DNA of 64,000 nt from Sphingopyxis sp. MWB1. Its GTDB lineage: Bacteria > Pseudomonadota > Alphaproteobacteria > Sphingomonadales > Sphingomonadaceae. The DNA lies in assembly GCF_000763945.1 (NCBI RefSeq), contig NZ_JQFJ01000002.1, positions 682,001-746,000 of the forward strand. Direction: 5' to 3'. The notes under the pieces were generated by a model. That model was given only the letters and a program-made list of their open reading frames with translations, was not told the DNA's origin and searched no databases. Positions 32,834 to 42,888 of this stretch are shown here, in pieces (position 1 is the stretch's first letter; every line of letters begins with the position of its first letter). The translations under genes and the position numbers were made by a program.

Positions 32834-34300
32834 TTAGCCCAGTACCTTTTTCAGCAGTTCGTTGACGATCTTTGGATTGGCCTTGCCCTGCATCGCCTTC
32901 ATCGTCTGACCGACGAAGAAGCCGAACAAGGCTTCCTTGCCGCCCTTATATTGTTCGACCTTGTCGGCATTGGCGGCGAGAACCTTGGCGATTTCGGCTT
33001 CGATGGCGCCGGTGTCGCTCGTCTGCTTGAGGCCCTTGTCCTCGACGATCTTCGCAGGCGCGTCGCCGGTTTCGAGCATGATCTCGAACACCTGTTTCGC
33101 GATGCTGCCCGAAATCGTCCCGTCGGCGACAAGGCCGAGCAGCTCGGCGGCCTCGGCGGGACTGACGGGCGAATCCTCGATGCTCTTGCCGAGGCGGTTG
33201 AGCGCGCCGAACAGCTCGCTCGTCACCCAGTTTGCCGCCGCCTTGGGCTCGGCGCCCGTTTCGAGCAGCGCGTCGAACCAGCGGGCATTCTCGACCTCGG
33301 CGGTCAGAACATCGGCATTATAGGCCGAAATCCCGGCCGCTTCATACCGCGCGCGCTTTGCGTCGGGCAGCTCGGGCAGGCTCGCGCGGCATTCGTCGAG
33401 GAAAGCATCGTCGAGTTCGAGCGGCAGCAGGTCGGGGTCGGGGAAATAGCGATAGTCGTGCGCGTCTTCCTTTGACCGCATCGTCCGCGTCGTCCCGCTG
33501 TCGGGGTTGAACAGCCGCGTTTCCTGCACCACCGCGCCGCCGCTTTCGATCAGTTCGACCTGCCGCTGCGCTTCATATTCGATCGCCTGCATCACAAAGC
33601 GCACCGAATTGACGTTCTTCGTCTCGGTCCGCGTGCCGAACGGGTCGCCGGGCTTGCGCACGCTGACGTTGACGTCGGCGCGCATCGAGCCTTCTTCCAT
33701 ATTGCCGTCGCACGAGCCGACATAGCGCAGGATCGCGCGCAGCTTGCGAAGATAGGCCCCCGCCTCGGCGGGCGAGCGCATGTCGGGTTTCGACACGATT
33801 TCCATCAGCGCGACGCCCGAGCGGTTCAAATCGACGAAGCTCATCGTCGGATGCTGGTCGTGCATCAGCTTGCCGGCGTCCTGCTCGACATGGATACGCT
33901 CGATACCGATCATCTTGCCGGCGGGGATGCCCGCCTTTTCGTCGGCCTCGATATGCAGCGAACCTTCGCCGACAAGCGGATGGTAAAGCTGCGAAATCTG
34001 ATAGCCCTGCGGCAGGTCGGCGTAGAAATAATTCTTGCGGTCGAACCGCGACCATTTGTTGATCTGCGCCTCGATCGCCATGCCGGTGCGCACCGCCTGG
34101 CGGATGCACTCGCGGTTCGGGACGGGGAGCATGCCGGGCATCGCGGCATCGACCAGCGACACCTGCGAGTTCGGCTCGGCGCCGAACGCCGTCGCGGCGC
34201 CCGAGAACAGCTTGGCGTTGGAGGTAACCTGCGCATGGACCTCAAGGCCGATCACGACCTCCCACTCGCCGGTTTCGCCCTTGATGCGATAATCGCTCAT
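32834..34300 (-). CDS. gatB: Aspartyl/glutamyl-tRNA(Asn/Gln) amidotransferase subunit B
   Basis: A 488-residue kinase subunit of the GatCAB complex, which amidates Glu-tRNA(Gln) and Asp-tRNA(Asn). It has the family start [14 protein letters not shown], the PGMLPVPN block, [13 protein letters not shown] and a C-terminal YqeY-type tail ([25 protein letters not shown]). The start is set at 34300, two bases from the gatA stop (34302); upstream in-frame codons lie within gatA. It is the last gene of gatCAB. Confidence 0.96.
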   Translation of the reverse strand: MSDYRIKGETGEWEVVIGLEVHAQVTSNAKLFSGAATAFGAEPNSQVSLVDAAMPGMLPVPNRECIRQAVRTGMAIEAQINKWSRFDRKNYFYADLPQGYQISQLYHPLVGEGSLHIEADEKAGIPAGKMIGIERIHVEQDAGKLMHDQHPTMSFVDLNRSGVALMEIVSKPDMRSPAEAGAYLRKLRAILRYVGSCDGNMEEGSMRADVNVSVRKPGDPFGTRTETKNVNSVRFVMQAIEYEAQRQVELIESGGAVVQETRLFNPDSGTTRTMRSKEDAHDYRYFPDPDLLPLELDDAFLDECRASLPELPDAKRARYEAAGISAYNADVLTAEVENARWFDALLETGAEPKAAANWVTSELFGALNRLGKSIEDSPVSPAEAAELLGLVADGTISGSIAKQVFEIMLETGDAPAKIVEDKGLKQTSDTGAIEAEIAKVLAANADKVEQYKGGKEALFGFFVGQTMKAMQGKANPKIVNELLKKVLG

Positions 34301-34301
34301 C

Positions 34302-35783
34302 TTACCACCACTTCTCGGCGCGCGCGTTGAAACCCGCGCGCTCTTCAATTGCCAGCCCGGCGTTGAGCACGCCCTGCTCGTCGAACGCCTTGCCGATGAT
34401 CTGGAGGCCCAGCGGCAGCCCTTCGCGGTTGAGCGCCGCGGGAACCGACATCGCGGGCAGCCCCGCGAGGCTCGCGGGCACCGCGAACACGTCGTTGAGG
34501 TACATCGCCAGCGGGTCGGCCATCTTTTCGCCCAGCCCGAACGCCGCCGACGGCGCGGTCGGCGCGAGGATCACGTCGCACGAGGCAAAGGCCTGCTCGA
34601 AATCGCGCGCGATCAGCGTCCGCACCTTTTGCGCCTGCGTGTAGTAGGCGTCATAGAAACCGGCGGACAGGACATAGGTGCCGATCATGATGCGGCGCTT
34701 GACCTCCGGCCCGAAGCCCTCGGCGCGCGTCGCTGCGTACATGTCCTGCAATCCCGCACCCTGCGGCAGGTCGCGCAGCCCGTACCGCACCCCGTCATAA
34801 CGCGCGAGGTTCGACGAGGCTTCGGCGGGCGCGATGATATAATAAGCCGGCAGCGCATATTGGGTGTGCGGCAGGCTGATCTCGACGACCTCGGCGCCCG
34901 CATCCTTCAGCATCGCGATGCCGGCATCCCACATCGCGTCGATGTCGGGATCGATGCCGTCGAGGCGATATTCCTTCGGAATACCGACCGTCTTGCCCTT
35001 CAAATCGCTCGACAAGGCGGCTTCCCAATCGGGCACCGGCAGGTTCAGGCTCGTCGCATCCTTGGGATCAAAGCCCGCCATATTCTCGAGCATGATCGCG
35101 CAGTCGCGCACGTCGCGCGCCATCGGCCCCGCCTGGTCGAGCGAGCTGGCGAACGCCACGATGCCCCAGCGCGAGCAGCGGCCATAGGTCGGCTTGATAC
35201 CCGAAATGCCGGTGAAGGCCGCGGGCTGGCGGATCGAGCCGCCGGTGTCGGTGCCCGTCGCCGCGGGGCACAGCCGCGCCGCGATCGCCGCCGACGAACC
35301 GCCCGACGAACCGCCGGGTGCGAGCGCCGCATCCCCGCCATCATTGCGCCGCCAGGGCGAGATGACATTGCCGAAATAGCTCGTCTCGTTCGACGACCCC
35401 ATCGCGAACTGGTCGAGGTTCAGCTTGCCGAGCATGCCCGCGCCCGCGTCCCACAATTTTTGCGAAACCGTCGATTCATAACGCGGCACGAAACCTTCGA
35501 GCATGTGGCTCGCGGCGGTCGTCTGGACGCCGTTCGTGCAGAACAGGTCCTTCATCCCGATGGGGACGCCCGACAGCGGCTTCAGCGTGCCCGCCGCGCG
35601 GTCGGCGTCGGCCGCCTTCGCCGCCTCGATCGCAAGCTCGGGCGTTTCGACGATAAAGGCGTTGAGCGCCTTCGCCGCCGCGACATTCGCGTTGAACGCC
35701 TCGGCGACCTCGACAGCGCTGAAATCACCCGCGCGGTGGCCGTCGCGGATCTGTGCGACGGTAAGGTTGGTCAGGTCGGTCAT
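34302..35783 (-). CDS. gatA: Aspartyl/glutamyl-tRNA(Asn/Gln) amidotransferase subunit A
   Basis: A 493-residue amidase-signature enzyme that supplies ammonia by glutamine hydrolysis. The Ser-cisSer-Lys triad residues lie in [10 protein letters not shown] (Lys), [13 protein letters not shown] (cis-Ser) and [14 protein letters not shown] (nucleophilic Ser). The start codon overlaps the gatC stop by one base. Length fits GatA. Confidence 0.97.
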   Translation of the reverse strand: MTDLTNLTVAQIRDGHRAGDFSAVEVAEAFNANVAAAKALNAFIVETPELAIEAAKAADADRAAGTLKPLSGVPIGMKDLFCTNGVQTTAASHMLEGFVPRYESTVSQKLWDAGAGMLGKLNLDQFAMGSSNETSYFGNVISPWRRNDGGDAALAPGGSSGGSSAAIAARLCPAATGTDTGGSIRQPAAFTGISGIKPTYGRCSRWGIVAFASSLDQAGPMARDVRDCAIMLENMAGFDPKDATSLNLPVPDWEAALSSDLKGKTVGIPKEYRLDGIDPDIDAMWDAGIAMLKDAGAEVVEISLPHTQYALPAYYIIAPAEASSNLARYDGVRYGLRDLPQGAGLQDMYAATRAEGFGPEVKRRIMIGTYVLSAGFYDAYYTQAQKVRTLIARDFEQAFASCDVILAPTAPSAAFGLGEKMADPLAMYLNDVFAVPASLAGLPAMSVPAALNREGLPLGLQIIGKAFDEQGVLNAGLAIEERAGFNARAEKWW

Positions 35784-36085
35784 TATTCGATCACCTTGGG
35801 AACGCCAAAAAAGCCGTGCTGCGGCTCGGGCGCATTGGCGAGCACATCGTCGCGGCGCCCCCCGCCGGTCAGCGGATCGGCGTCGACGACATCGTCGCGC
35901 AGCCGCAGCTTGTTCGGGATCACCGCGGTCATCGGCTCGACGCCGCTCACGTCGACTTCGCCGAGTTGCTCGACCCAGCCCAGGATATTGTTGAGCTCGC
36001 CTTCGAGCCCGGCGGCCTCGTCATCGCTGATCGCGATGCGCGCCAGCGAGGCGATTTTCTTTACCGTTGCCTGATCAATCGTCAT
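35783..36085 (-). CDS. gatC: Aspartyl/glutamyl-tRNA(Asn/Gln) amidotransferase subunit C
   Basis: A 100-residue stabilising subunit of GatCAB. It has the family pattern [35 protein letters not shown] and a C-terminal RDDVVDADP / FFGVPKVIE tail. The ATG at 36085 gives the family's usual start; a longer in-frame start would add 13 atypical residues. First gene of gatCAB. Confidence 0.96.
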   Translation of the reverse strand: MTIDQATVKKIASLARIAISDDEAAGLEGELNNILGWVEQLGEVDVSGVEPMTAVIPNKLRLRDDVVDADPLTGGGRRDDVLANAPEPQHGFFGVPKVIE

Positions 36086-36181
36086 TCTATTCTGCCTTTG
36101 CGGGAGACGCTGCGCCGCTAGCACCCTGCCCCGCGCGCATCAAGCGTGGGCGCATGGAATAGGGTTCCAGGGGCGATATTC

Positions 36182-37942
36182 TTACTCGAAGGTACCGGGC
36201 TCGGCCGCCCCATCGACCAGCAGGCGCCGGCGTTCCACCGTTTCAAGGCGAATGCTGGCGGTCGACAGGTCCGGCGGCGCATTTTCCGCACGCGGAGCCG
36301 CGCGCGCGCCGACGTTCCATTGTCCGTCCGCCCGGCGCGTCACCATATCGGACTGGATCGCGGCGCCGGGCTTTTCCTGCCCCAGCACATAGAAGCGGTC
36401 TTCATCGAGCCAATAGGCGACACAATGCGCCGCCCGCGCGCACATATAGCTTTCGGCAATCCGGTCCCGCGCGGCATCGGGCAAGCTGCGGCCTTCGGGC
36501 AAGACGCGCAGCCGCTGTTCCAGCGGTACAGGCGGGGTGAGCCCGCCCGGTTCCCCAAGCCGGTAGCGATCGGTCGCAGCCAGCGCCGCCTTGGCCGCGT
36601 TGGCGCGCAGCTTGTCGGGTGATTTGGCGAGGGCGGCGAGCGCCGCGCGTCCTTCGGGACCGAAGTCGAATGCCATCGCTGCCCAGTCAAACTTTTCGGT
36701 GGGTACGGTCCCCGCTTGAAGCCGCGCAAGCTGGTCGCGCGTGGAGATGGCGCCGAAATCAACGAATGGCAGGGCCAGGAACAGCGCAAGCAGCATCAAG
36801 CCAATTGCCAGCCGCTGCTGAAGCGGGCGCAATATTTCCGCGAAGCGCCAGCGCCCCATCGCGACCGCCCACAGCCCCGCAATCCCGTAAGCGAGCGCAA
36901 TAGCAACGGCGATCGCGCCCCAGATACGCTCGGGCGTCCAGCCATATTGGACGATGCGCGCCTGCATCGACACCGCCGCAATTGTCGCAAGCGGCAACAC
37001 CGCCAGAGCGAGCAGCGCCGCAGCGCCGCGCATCACCCGGTTCGCCGAGCCTTCCTCCTCCCCATCGCCAATGACGGCATTGGCAAGCAACACGGCGAAG
37101 GCGGCAGCGGCGAGCATCAGCGCGGCAGTCGAAAAGCCCGAATTCCATAATCCGGTGAGACCGGTCACCGTCAACGACAAGAGGAACAGCGCCAGCGCCG
37201 CCGCAAAAACCGGTGCCAGTACCGCCAGCACGATCATGACCAGCCGCTGCAAAGTCGCCACCAGCCGGTCGCGCTCGCGAAGCAAGCCGAAGGCCCCGCC
37301 GAAGGCCGCACCGGCGAGCATCCAGCCAAACCATTGGTCATTGAGGAGATCGAAAATCAGATGGATCCCGATCAGTTTGAACATCTGTCCAATGAGCATG
37401 GTGAGCAGAAAGGTCACGCCGACAAAGGCAAGGCTCGCGGCGCCAAGGACCGCGTCGGCCCAGGCGTGGCTGTGGAGGCGCTGATAGGGCAGCTTCCCCA
37501 ATGTCCAGAAGCGCCAGTGAGGCGCGACATCCCGCCACGTCTGGAACAGCGGGGTTGCCACAAGCACCGCGAGCATCCCCGACCAGAAGGGCCATTCGAT
37601 CGGCGTGCCCTGCAGATTATAGCCCGCCCTCTGCCACGCGATCAGCCCCATGATGAGGCCCCACAGCGCCGCAAAGCCGAACGCCCAGCGCCAGCGCCGC
37701 TGCTCGACACCAAGCACGAACACGATCGTCGCGACCGCCACCGCGGTCGCGAGCGCGGCCCGCCAATCGGCGAGCCGTTCGGGATGTTGATGATCGATCA
37801 GCAAGTGAAACAGCAGCCCCGCAGCGGCGCATAGCGCTGCCATGATCCACGGCCGCATCGGCCAGGGCGCGTCCTGGTCATCGAGGCGCGCCGAGGCGGC
37901 GCGGGACGAATCGGCGGCGGGGGATGCAGCAATGTGGGTCAT
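36182..37942 (-). CDS. DUF4153 polytopic membrane protein
   Basis: A 586-residue protein. The first two thirds contain about 11-12 hydrophobic helices (for example WIMAALCAAAGLLFHLLI and VMIVLAVLAPVFAAALALFLLSL), with a soluble C-terminal part from about residue 430 that resembles a periplasmic or cytosolic tail. It matches DUF4153 as I recall the family; function is unknown. The chosen ATG (37942) begins MTHIAASPAADSS; an ATG three codons upstream is possible. It stands alone between gatC and a dispersed repeat. Confidence 0.78.
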   Translation of the reverse strand: MTHIAASPAADSSRAASARLDDQDAPWPMRPWIMAALCAAAGLLFHLLIDHQHPERLADWRAALATAVAVATIVFVLGVEQRRWRWAFGFAALWGLIMGLIAWQRAGYNLQGTPIEWPFWSGMLAVLVATPLFQTWRDVAPHWRFWTLGKLPYQRLHSHAWADAVLGAASLAFVGVTFLLTMLIGQMFKLIGIHLIFDLLNDQWFGWMLAGAAFGGAFGLLRERDRLVATLQRLVMIVLAVLAPVFAAALALFLLSLTVTGLTGLWNSGFSTAALMLAAAAFAVLLANAVIGDGEEEGSANRVMRGAAALLALAVLPLATIAAVSMQARIVQYGWTPERIWGAIAVAIALAYGIAGLWAVAMGRWRFAEILRPLQQRLAIGLMLLALFLALPFVDFGAISTRDQLARLQAGTVPTEKFDWAAMAFDFGPEGRAALAALAKSPDKLRANAAKAALAATDRYRLGEPGGLTPPVPLEQRLRVLPEGRSLPDAARDRIAESYMCARAAHCVAYWLDEDRFYVLGQEKPGAAIQSDMVTRRADGQWNVGARAAPRAENAPPDLSTASIRLETVERRRLLVDGAAEPGTFE

Positions 37943-38017
37943 GCGCCACATCTGGGCTTGTTTCGATGCACGGAGCAAGCCAAATGCACAGGCTTGACGG
38001 GAACCAACGCCCGCCTC

Positions 38018-38098
38018 CGTTCGTGTCGAGCGAAGTCGAGATATTCTTCGTGCCGGCCATGGTGGAGGAGCATCTCGACTTCGCTCGATGCGAGCGGT
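38018..38098. repeat. Dispersed inverted repeat, family A, copy 2
   Basis: The left arm has GTTCGTGTCGAGCGAAGTCG and the right arm TCTCGACTTCGCTCGATGCG, with a 24-26 base centre. It is about 81 bp long, like the copies at 10889-10971 and 39421-39501, and lies in the divergent gap between the DUF4153 and DUF3089 genes. Confidence 0.78.
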
Positions 38099-38139
38099 TA
38101 AGCTACAGACTATTCTTGGCGTCCTGATGGAGCTGTTAT

Positions 38140-39417
38140 TTGGCCCGAAAATTCCTCTACCTGATCGCCGCCATCATTCTCCTGATCCTTGCGGCGGGTA
38201 TCGTCTATCAGCTTTTTCCCGGCTGGATCGCCCGCGTCGCCTTTGTCCCCAGCGCCGAATATGAGCAGCAGGTCGCGCCCGCGCCCAACGCCTATGACGA
38301 TCCCGCCATGTGGTTTGCGCGTCCGGGCATGGAAGAAAATCCCGCGCACTGGCGGCCCGAAGCGAGCAAGGAAGAGGCCGACCGCAAGGCCGCGCCCGAC
38401 AGCGCCGAGGCGCAGAGCGGCGACCAGATGCTGCCGACGGCGAGCGAAGTGAACATTGAAGGACAAGTGGCTCCTGCCCAGGGCAATGCCGCCGTCTTTT
38501 TCGTTCACCCGACAAGCTATTACAGCAAGTCGAGCTGGAACGCCCCGCTGAGCGACCGCGATTCCGATCATCGCGCCAATTTGTTCGTGCGCGGCATGGC
38601 GAGCGCCTTTGACGATGCGGGCGAAGTCTGGGCGCCGCGCTATCGCCAAGCGACGCTGGGCGCCTTTCTGGCAACCGACCGGGTAACCGCGGGCAAGGCG
38701 ATCGATTCGGCCTATCGCGATGTCGAACAGGCGTTCGACGCCTTTCTGGCGGCGCAGCCCAGGAACAAGCCGATCATCCTCGCGGGCCACAGCCAGGGCG
38801 CGCTGCACCTCACCACCCTGCTCCGCACCCGCATCGCGGGAACGCCGCTCGCCAAGCGGATCGCTGCCGCCTACATCATCGGCTGGCCCATCAGCGTCGA
38901 AACCGATCTCGATGCGCTGGGCTTGCCCGCCTGTGAAACGCCAGAGCAGAAGGGCTGCATCCTGAGCTGGGCGAGCTTTGCCGAACCCGCCAATCCCACC
39001 ATGGTCGATGAGGCCTATGACGGCACGGTCGGCTTTGACGGGCGCCCCCGCGCCGGCACGCCGATGCTTTGTTCCAATCCGCTGACCGGAACGCGCGACG
39101 TGACCGCTCCGGCCGAGGCGAATATCGGCACGCTCGTCCCCACCGAGGGTTTCAAGGGCGGATATCTGGCGGCCGGAAAAATTGGCGCGGCGTGCGATGC
39201 CGAGCGCGGCTATCTGATGATCGGCGACGGGAATGTCGCCAAAAATTTCGTTGTCGCGGGCTATGTACTGCCGGGCAATAATTTCCACGTCTATGACATC
39301 ACCCTTTTCTGGGCCAATGTCCGCGCCGATGCGCTGCGGCGGCTGGCGACATTTGAGGGCAAGCCTTCGCCGGTGCCGCCGCCTGTGGCTGCGCCGGTCG
39401 AAACGCCGACGTCCTGA
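38140..39417 (+). CDS. DUF3089 alpha/beta-hydrolase-like protein
   Basis: A 425-residue protein with an N-terminal membrane anchor or signal (FLYLIAAIILLILAAGIVYQLF) and a hydrolase domain containing the nucleophile elbow GHSQGALHLTTLL. This fits the DUF3089 family of putative lipases/esterases. The start is a TTG at 38140 with GGAG eight bases upstream; the next in-frame ATG would remove the membrane segment. The C-terminus is Pro/Val/Ala-rich. It is flanked by two family A repeats. The substrate is unknown. Confidence 0.82.
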   Translation: MARKFLYLIAAIILLILAAGIVYQLFPGWIARVAFVPSAEYEQQVAPAPNAYDDPAMWFARPGMEENPAHWRPEASKEEADRKAAPDSAEAQSGDQMLPTASEVNIEGQVAPAQGNAAVFFVHPTSYYSKSSWNAPLSDRDSDHRANLFVRGMASAFDDAGEVWAPRYRQATLGAFLATDRVTAGKAIDSAYRDVEQAFDAFLAAQPRNKPIILAGHSQGALHLTTLLRTRIAGTPLAKRIAAAYIIGWPISVETDLDALGLPACETPEQKGCILSWASFAEPANPTMVDEAYDGTVGFDGRPRAGTPMLCSNPLTGTRDVTAPAEANIGTLVPTEGFKGGYLAAGKIGAACDAERGYLMIGDGNVAKNFVVAGYVLPGNNFHVYDITLFWANVRADALRRLATFEGKPSPVPPPVAAPVETPTS

Positions 39418-39420
39418 CGT

Positions 39421-39501
39421 CCGTTCGTGTCGAGCGAAGTAGAGACACCGGGCGTGGGAGGGATACCGATGGGCATCTCGACTTCGCTCGATGCGAACGG
39501 G
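39421..39501. repeat. Dispersed inverted repeat, family A, copy 3
   Basis: The left arm has GTTCGTGTCGAGCGAAGTAG and the right arm ATCTCGACTTCGCTCGATGC; about 81 bp. It starts 3 bp after the DUF3089 stop codon and ends 13 bp before the ruvX start, so it fills almost the whole gap. Confidence 0.78.
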
Positions 39502-39514
39502 TAGAGGATAAGCC

Positions 39515-39976
39515 ATGATCACCGCCGCTGCCCCCGATTTTGCCGCCGCGCTTCCCCATGGCGGACGCCTCGCGGGGCTGGATGTCGGGACCAAGACGAT
39601 TGGCGTCGCGCTATGCGATGCCGGCTGGAGCTTTGCGACCCCCGACAAGACGATCATCCGCAAGAAATTCGCCGCCGACCTTGTCGCCCTGAAAGAATTG
39701 GTCGCGGCGCAGGGCGTCGCGGGGCTGGTTGTCGGGTTGCCGCTCAACATGGATGGCAGCGACAGCCCGCGCACCCAATCGGTTCGCGCCTTTGCCCGCA
39801 ATCTGGCGCCGCTTTCGTTGCCGCTGCTGCTCTGGGACGAACGCTGGTCGACCGCCGCGGTCGAGCGAGCGATGATCGCCGCCGATGTCAGCCGCGCCAA
39901 GCGCGCCGAGCGGGTCGACAGCGCCGCCGCCGCCTTCATCCTGCAAGGCGCAATCGACGCCCTCGCCCGCCTGTAA
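39515..39976 (+). CDS. ruvX: RuvX/YqgF family Holliday-junction-resolvase-like nuclease
   Basis: A 153-residue RNase H-fold protein with the first catalytic Asp in [29 protein letters not shown] in the middle and the [13 protein letters not shown] segment near the end. YqgF proteins are implicated in pre-16S rRNA 5'-end processing as well as recombination. It is followed 9 bp later by the DUF1294 gene and then pyrB. Confidence 0.93.
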   Translation: MITAAAPDFAAALPHGGRLAGLDVGTKTIGVALCDAGWSFATPDKTIIRKKFAADLVALKELVAAQGVAGLVVGLPLNMDGSDSPRTQSVRAFARNLAPLSLPLLLWDERWSTAAVERAMIAADVSRAKRAERVDSAAAAFILQGAIDALARL

Positions 39977-39985
39977 GTCACCGCA

Positions 39986-40303
39986 TTGGCGCCCCCTCTC
40001 CTTTTGTGGCTGGGACTGGTCAACGGGCTTTGCTTTGCGCTGATGCTCATCGACAAATATCGCGCCCGGTCGGGCGGTCGGCGCATTTCCGAAATCACGC
40101 TGCTCGGCTGGGCCTTGCTGGGCGGCGCCATGGGCGCGGCGGCGGCGGCGCATCTGGTGCGCCACAAGACACGCAAACAGCCCTTTGCCGCGCGTCTGCG
40201 CTTTCTGCTGTGGGCCGAGATCATCCTTCTGACGCTGTGGGCCGCCGCCCATGTCGTGCCGCATGTTGCAGCGCCTCTTGCGGAAATGGCCGAGGAAGCA
40301 TAG
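39986..40303 (+). CDS. DUF1294 membrane protein
   Basis: A 105-residue protein with three to four membrane segments ([57 protein letters not shown]) and the DUF1294 motif [14 protein letters not shown] followed by RHKTRKQPF. It begins with a TTG (39986). Function is unknown. It sits between ruvX and pyrB in a compact run of genes. Confidence 0.85.
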   Translation: MAPPLLLWLGLVNGLCFALMLIDKYRARSGGRRISEITLLGWALLGGAMGAAAAAHLVRHKTRKQPFAARLRFLLWAEIILLTLWAAAHVVPHVAAPLAEMAEEA

Positions 40304-40316
40304 AGGCTCGGCTTTA

Positions 40317-41312
40317 ATGACAAGCGCAACCACCCGACCCGTCAGCGACTATCCGCCCGGCGGAGACGCCTTTCCGCACCGCCATCTGATCGGCATTGCC
40401 CAGATGACGCCGTGGGAGATCAGCTATATTCTCGATGCCGCCGAGCATTGGGTCGAAATGAACCGCGCGGGCGCGTCGAAACATGATGATGCGCTGTCGG
40501 GCCTGACCATCATCAACGCCTTTTTCGAAAATTCGACGCGCACTTTGCTGTCGTTCGAGATTGCGGGGAAAAGGCTGGGCGCCGATGTCGTCAACATGCA
40601 CGCCGCGCAGTCGAGCGTGAAGAAGGGCGAAACGCTGATCGATACGGCGATGACGCTGAATGCCATGCGCGCCGATGCGATTGTGATCCGCCATTCGGCG
40701 TCGGGCGCAGTGCAGCTGATCGCCGACAAGGTCGATTGCCCGGTGCTCAATGCCGGGGATGGACGGCACGAACATCCGACGCAGGCGCTGCTCGATGCGC
40801 TGACGATCCGCCAGCGCAAGGGGCGGGTCGAGGGGCTGACCATCGCCATTTGCGGCGACGTGCTGCACAGCCGCGTCGCGCGGTCCAATATTCTGGCGCT
40901 GACCCTGCTGGGCAATGAAGTGCGGATCGTCGCGCCGCCGACGCTGATCCCGCCCGCGATGGAGCGGATGCACGTCGAGGTCTTTACCGACATGGACGAA
41001 GGGCTGAAAAATGCCGATGTCGTGATGATGCTGCGCCTTCAGAATGAGCGTATGGACGGCGCTTATCTGCCGTCGGCGCGCGAATATCATGCGCTGTACG
41101 GACTGACGCCTGTGCGGCTGGAGAAAGCAAAGCCCGACGCCATCGTCATGCACCCGGGGCCGATGAATCGCGGGGTCGAAATCGACAGCAGCATTGCCGA
41201 TGATCCCGCGCGCTCGACCATCACCCAGCAGGTGGAAATGGGGGTCGCAGTGCGGATGGCCTGCCTCGACATATTGACCCGCCGCACGCGAAAGGTGCCG
41301 GGATGGGCATGA
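40317..41312 (+). CDS. pyrB: Aspartate carbamoyltransferase catalytic subunit
   Basis: A 331-residue enzyme that joins carbamoyl phosphate and aspartate, the committed step of pyrimidine synthesis. It has the carbamoyl-phosphate motif [23 protein letters not shown] and HPGPMNRG. The ATG at 40317 is chosen because the product then starts like other alphaproteobacterial PyrB proteins. It overlaps the next gene by a few bases. No pyrI regulatory subunit is near; the dihydroorotase-like partner probably forms the holoenzyme. Confidence 0.96.
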   Translation: MTSATTRPVSDYPPGGDAFPHRHLIGIAQMTPWEISYILDAAEHWVEMNRAGASKHDDALSGLTIINAFFENSTRTLLSFEIAGKRLGADVVNMHAAQSSVKKGETLIDTAMTLNAMRADAIVIRHSASGAVQLIADKVDCPVLNAGDGRHEHPTQALLDALTIRQRKGRVEGLTIAICGDVLHSRVARSNILALTLLGNEVRIVAPPTLIPPAMERMHVEVFTDMDEGLKNADVVMMLRLQNERMDGAYLPSAREYHALYGLTPVRLEKAKPDAIVMHPGPMNRGVEIDSSIADDPARSTITQQVEMGVAVRMACLDILTRRTRKVPGWA

Positions 41313-42520
41313 GCATGTTCCTGATCGAAAATGCCCGGCTGCTCGGCGGCGACACGGGCAGCTTGCTGGTGCGGGACGGCGTGATTGCGGCCATTGACGC
41401 GGGCGAGGCTCCGGCGGACGCCGAACGGATCGACGCGCGCGGCAAATGGCTGGCGCCGGGCCTGATCGACATGGGCGTCTTTGCGACCGACAAGCCCGCC
41501 TTTCACTTTGGCGGGATCACCCGCGCCGCGCTGATGCCCGATGGCAGCCATCCGCTCGATCATCCCGGCATGGTCGAACGCGCGGCAAAGGGCGGCAAGC
41601 CCGACCTGTGGGTCCATCCCATTGCCGCCGCCACCAAGGGCCTCGCAGGCAAGGAAATGGCCGAAATCGGCCTGATGAAAGCGTCGGGCGCGCGCGCGGT
41701 GGCGACGGGGCGGACGCGGATCGCCGACGCAGGCAGCATGCGCCGCGTTCTGGCCTATTCGGCGGCGCTGGGGCTGACCACCATCGCCCATGCCGAGGAT
41801 GAAGGACTAACCGCGGGCGCGGTTGCGACCGATGGCGAAATGGCGACGCGGCTGGGGCTTGCCTCCGCCCCTGCCATTGCCGAAGCCATGGCGATTGCCC
41901 GCGATCTGGCGCTGGCCGAAGAGACGGGCGCACCGATCCATTTCCGGCAAGTAACAACCGCGCGCGGGCTGGACCTGGTTCGCGCCGCCAAGGCCAAGGG
42001 AATCGCCGTCACCTGCGGCATTACCCCCGCCCATCTGTTCTTGTCGGATACCGCTATCGGCGATTTCCGGACCTTTGCGCGCCTGTCGCCGCCGCTGCGC
42101 AGCGAGGACGACCGGAAGGCGTGCCTTGCCGCCATCGCCGATGGCACCATCGACATATTGGCATCGGGCCATGATCCGCGCGGCCCCGAAGACAAGCGCC
42201 TGCCCTTTGCCGAGGCACAGCCGGGCATGGCGGGGGCCGAGACGCTGCTCGCGCTGGGCCTGCAACTGGTCCGCGACGGGCATGTCACGGCAGAGCGGCT
42301 GTTCGACCTGCTCGCGCGCACGCCCGCCCGCTTGCTGGGGGTCGAGGCCGGGGGGCTGGAGCCGGGGATGGAGGCCGACCTTATCCTGATCGACGAGGGC
42401 GCGCCCTGGCAAGTCGATGCCAAGAAAATGGCCGCCTGGGCGGGCAACACCCCTTTTGATGGCATGCCGATGCAGGGGCGCGTGACCGCCATGTGGAAGG
42501 GCGGGCAGCGGATTCGTTAG
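41309..42520 (+). CDS. Dihydroorotase-like protein, probably non-catalytic PyrC' partner of PyrB
   Basis: A 403-residue amidohydrolase-fold protein of the type I dihydroorotase family. The metal motif that should read IDxHxHxREPG is [13 protein letters not shown] here, with both histidines lost, and the usual DHAPH motif is replaced by [14 protein letters not shown]. In Pseudomonas an inactive dihydroorotase (PyrC') is needed structurally by PyrB, and the same relation is likely here. ATG at 41309 gives an ATGA overlap with pyrB; ATG at 41303 is an alternative. A true pyrC should lie elsewhere. Confidence 0.85.
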   Translation: MSMFLIENARLLGGDTGSLLVRDGVIAAIDAGEAPADAERIDARGKWLAPGLIDMGVFATDKPAFHFGGITRAALMPDGSHPLDHPGMVERAAKGGKPDLWVHPIAAATKGLAGKEMAEIGLMKASGARAVATGRTRIADAGSMRRVLAYSAALGLTTIAHAEDEGLTAGAVATDGEMATRLGLASAPAIAEAMAIARDLALAEETGAPIHFRQVTTARGLDLVRAAKAKGIAVTCGITPAHLFLSDTAIGDFRTFARLSPPLRSEDDRKACLAAIADGTIDILASGHDPRGPEDKRLPFAEAQPGMAGAETLLALGLQLVRDGHVTAERLFDLLARTPARLLGVEAGGLEPGMEADLILIDEGAPWQVDAKKMAAWAGNTPFDGMPMQGRVTAMWKGGQRIR

Positions 42521-42620
42521 GGCGATTTGCGGGCGTCGGCGTTGGAGAATCCACCGCCTGTTCTTGAAAAGCGAGAGCGCGCGCAACGAGTTTGGGCCCG
42601 ACCAGATTTCCTGGAGAAAT

Positions 42621-42650
42621 GATTCGCGCAGAGGCGCAGAGATCGCAGAG
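42621..42650. repeat. GCAGAG-type repeat, family C, left copy
   Basis: It starts GATTCGCGCAGAGGCGCAGA. The reverse complement of 43713-43734 reads GATTCGCGCAGAGAGCGCAG, so the two flank the low-GC lipoprotein gene as an imperfect inverted repeat about 1.1 kb apart. Confidence 0.6.
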
Positions 42651-42689
42651 ATACAGTGCCTTCTTCTGCCGTCCGCGCGTTACGCCCGG

Positions 42690-42787
42690 TCTTTGCGAGC
42701 GCCCCGGACCAAAGCGATTTCTCGCTGGCGGTCGTGCGAGAAGGCCCGCTGGGGATTGCTTCCTCCGGCTGCGCCGGACTCGCAATG
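42690..42787. repeat. Dispersed inverted repeat, family D, copy 1
   Basis: GTCTTTGCGAGCG at one side and GGATTGCTTC with CTCGCAATGACGG at the other are inverse, imperfect arms. A related element lies at 49701-49763. It is intergenic after the pyrC' gene. Confidence 0.5.
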
Positions 42788-42888
42788 ACGGCTTGTAATA
42801 GGGAGAAGCATTAGGTCGCGTGGACAAATTCCAGCCATCGCGAACGTCCGCACTTGGGGCCGTCGGACCGACCACCGAATGACTGGAA

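Larger units (their letters stand above)
42521..42888. other. Gene-free region with two repeat types
   Basis: No gene is visible in this 368-bp gap. A run GATTCGCGCAGAGGCGCAGA (42621-42640) is repeated in inverse orientation near 43713-43734. A second element (about 42690-42787, with GTCTTTGCGAGCG on one side and GGATTGCTTC...CTCGCAATGACGG on the other) belongs with the one after ilvC. Confidence 0.6.

Noticed and set aside
38110-40329. 739-codon open frame antisense to the DUF3089, ruvX and DUF1294 genes
   Set aside because: The three genes on the plus strand have recognisable domains and sensible gaps; the antisense frame has none.
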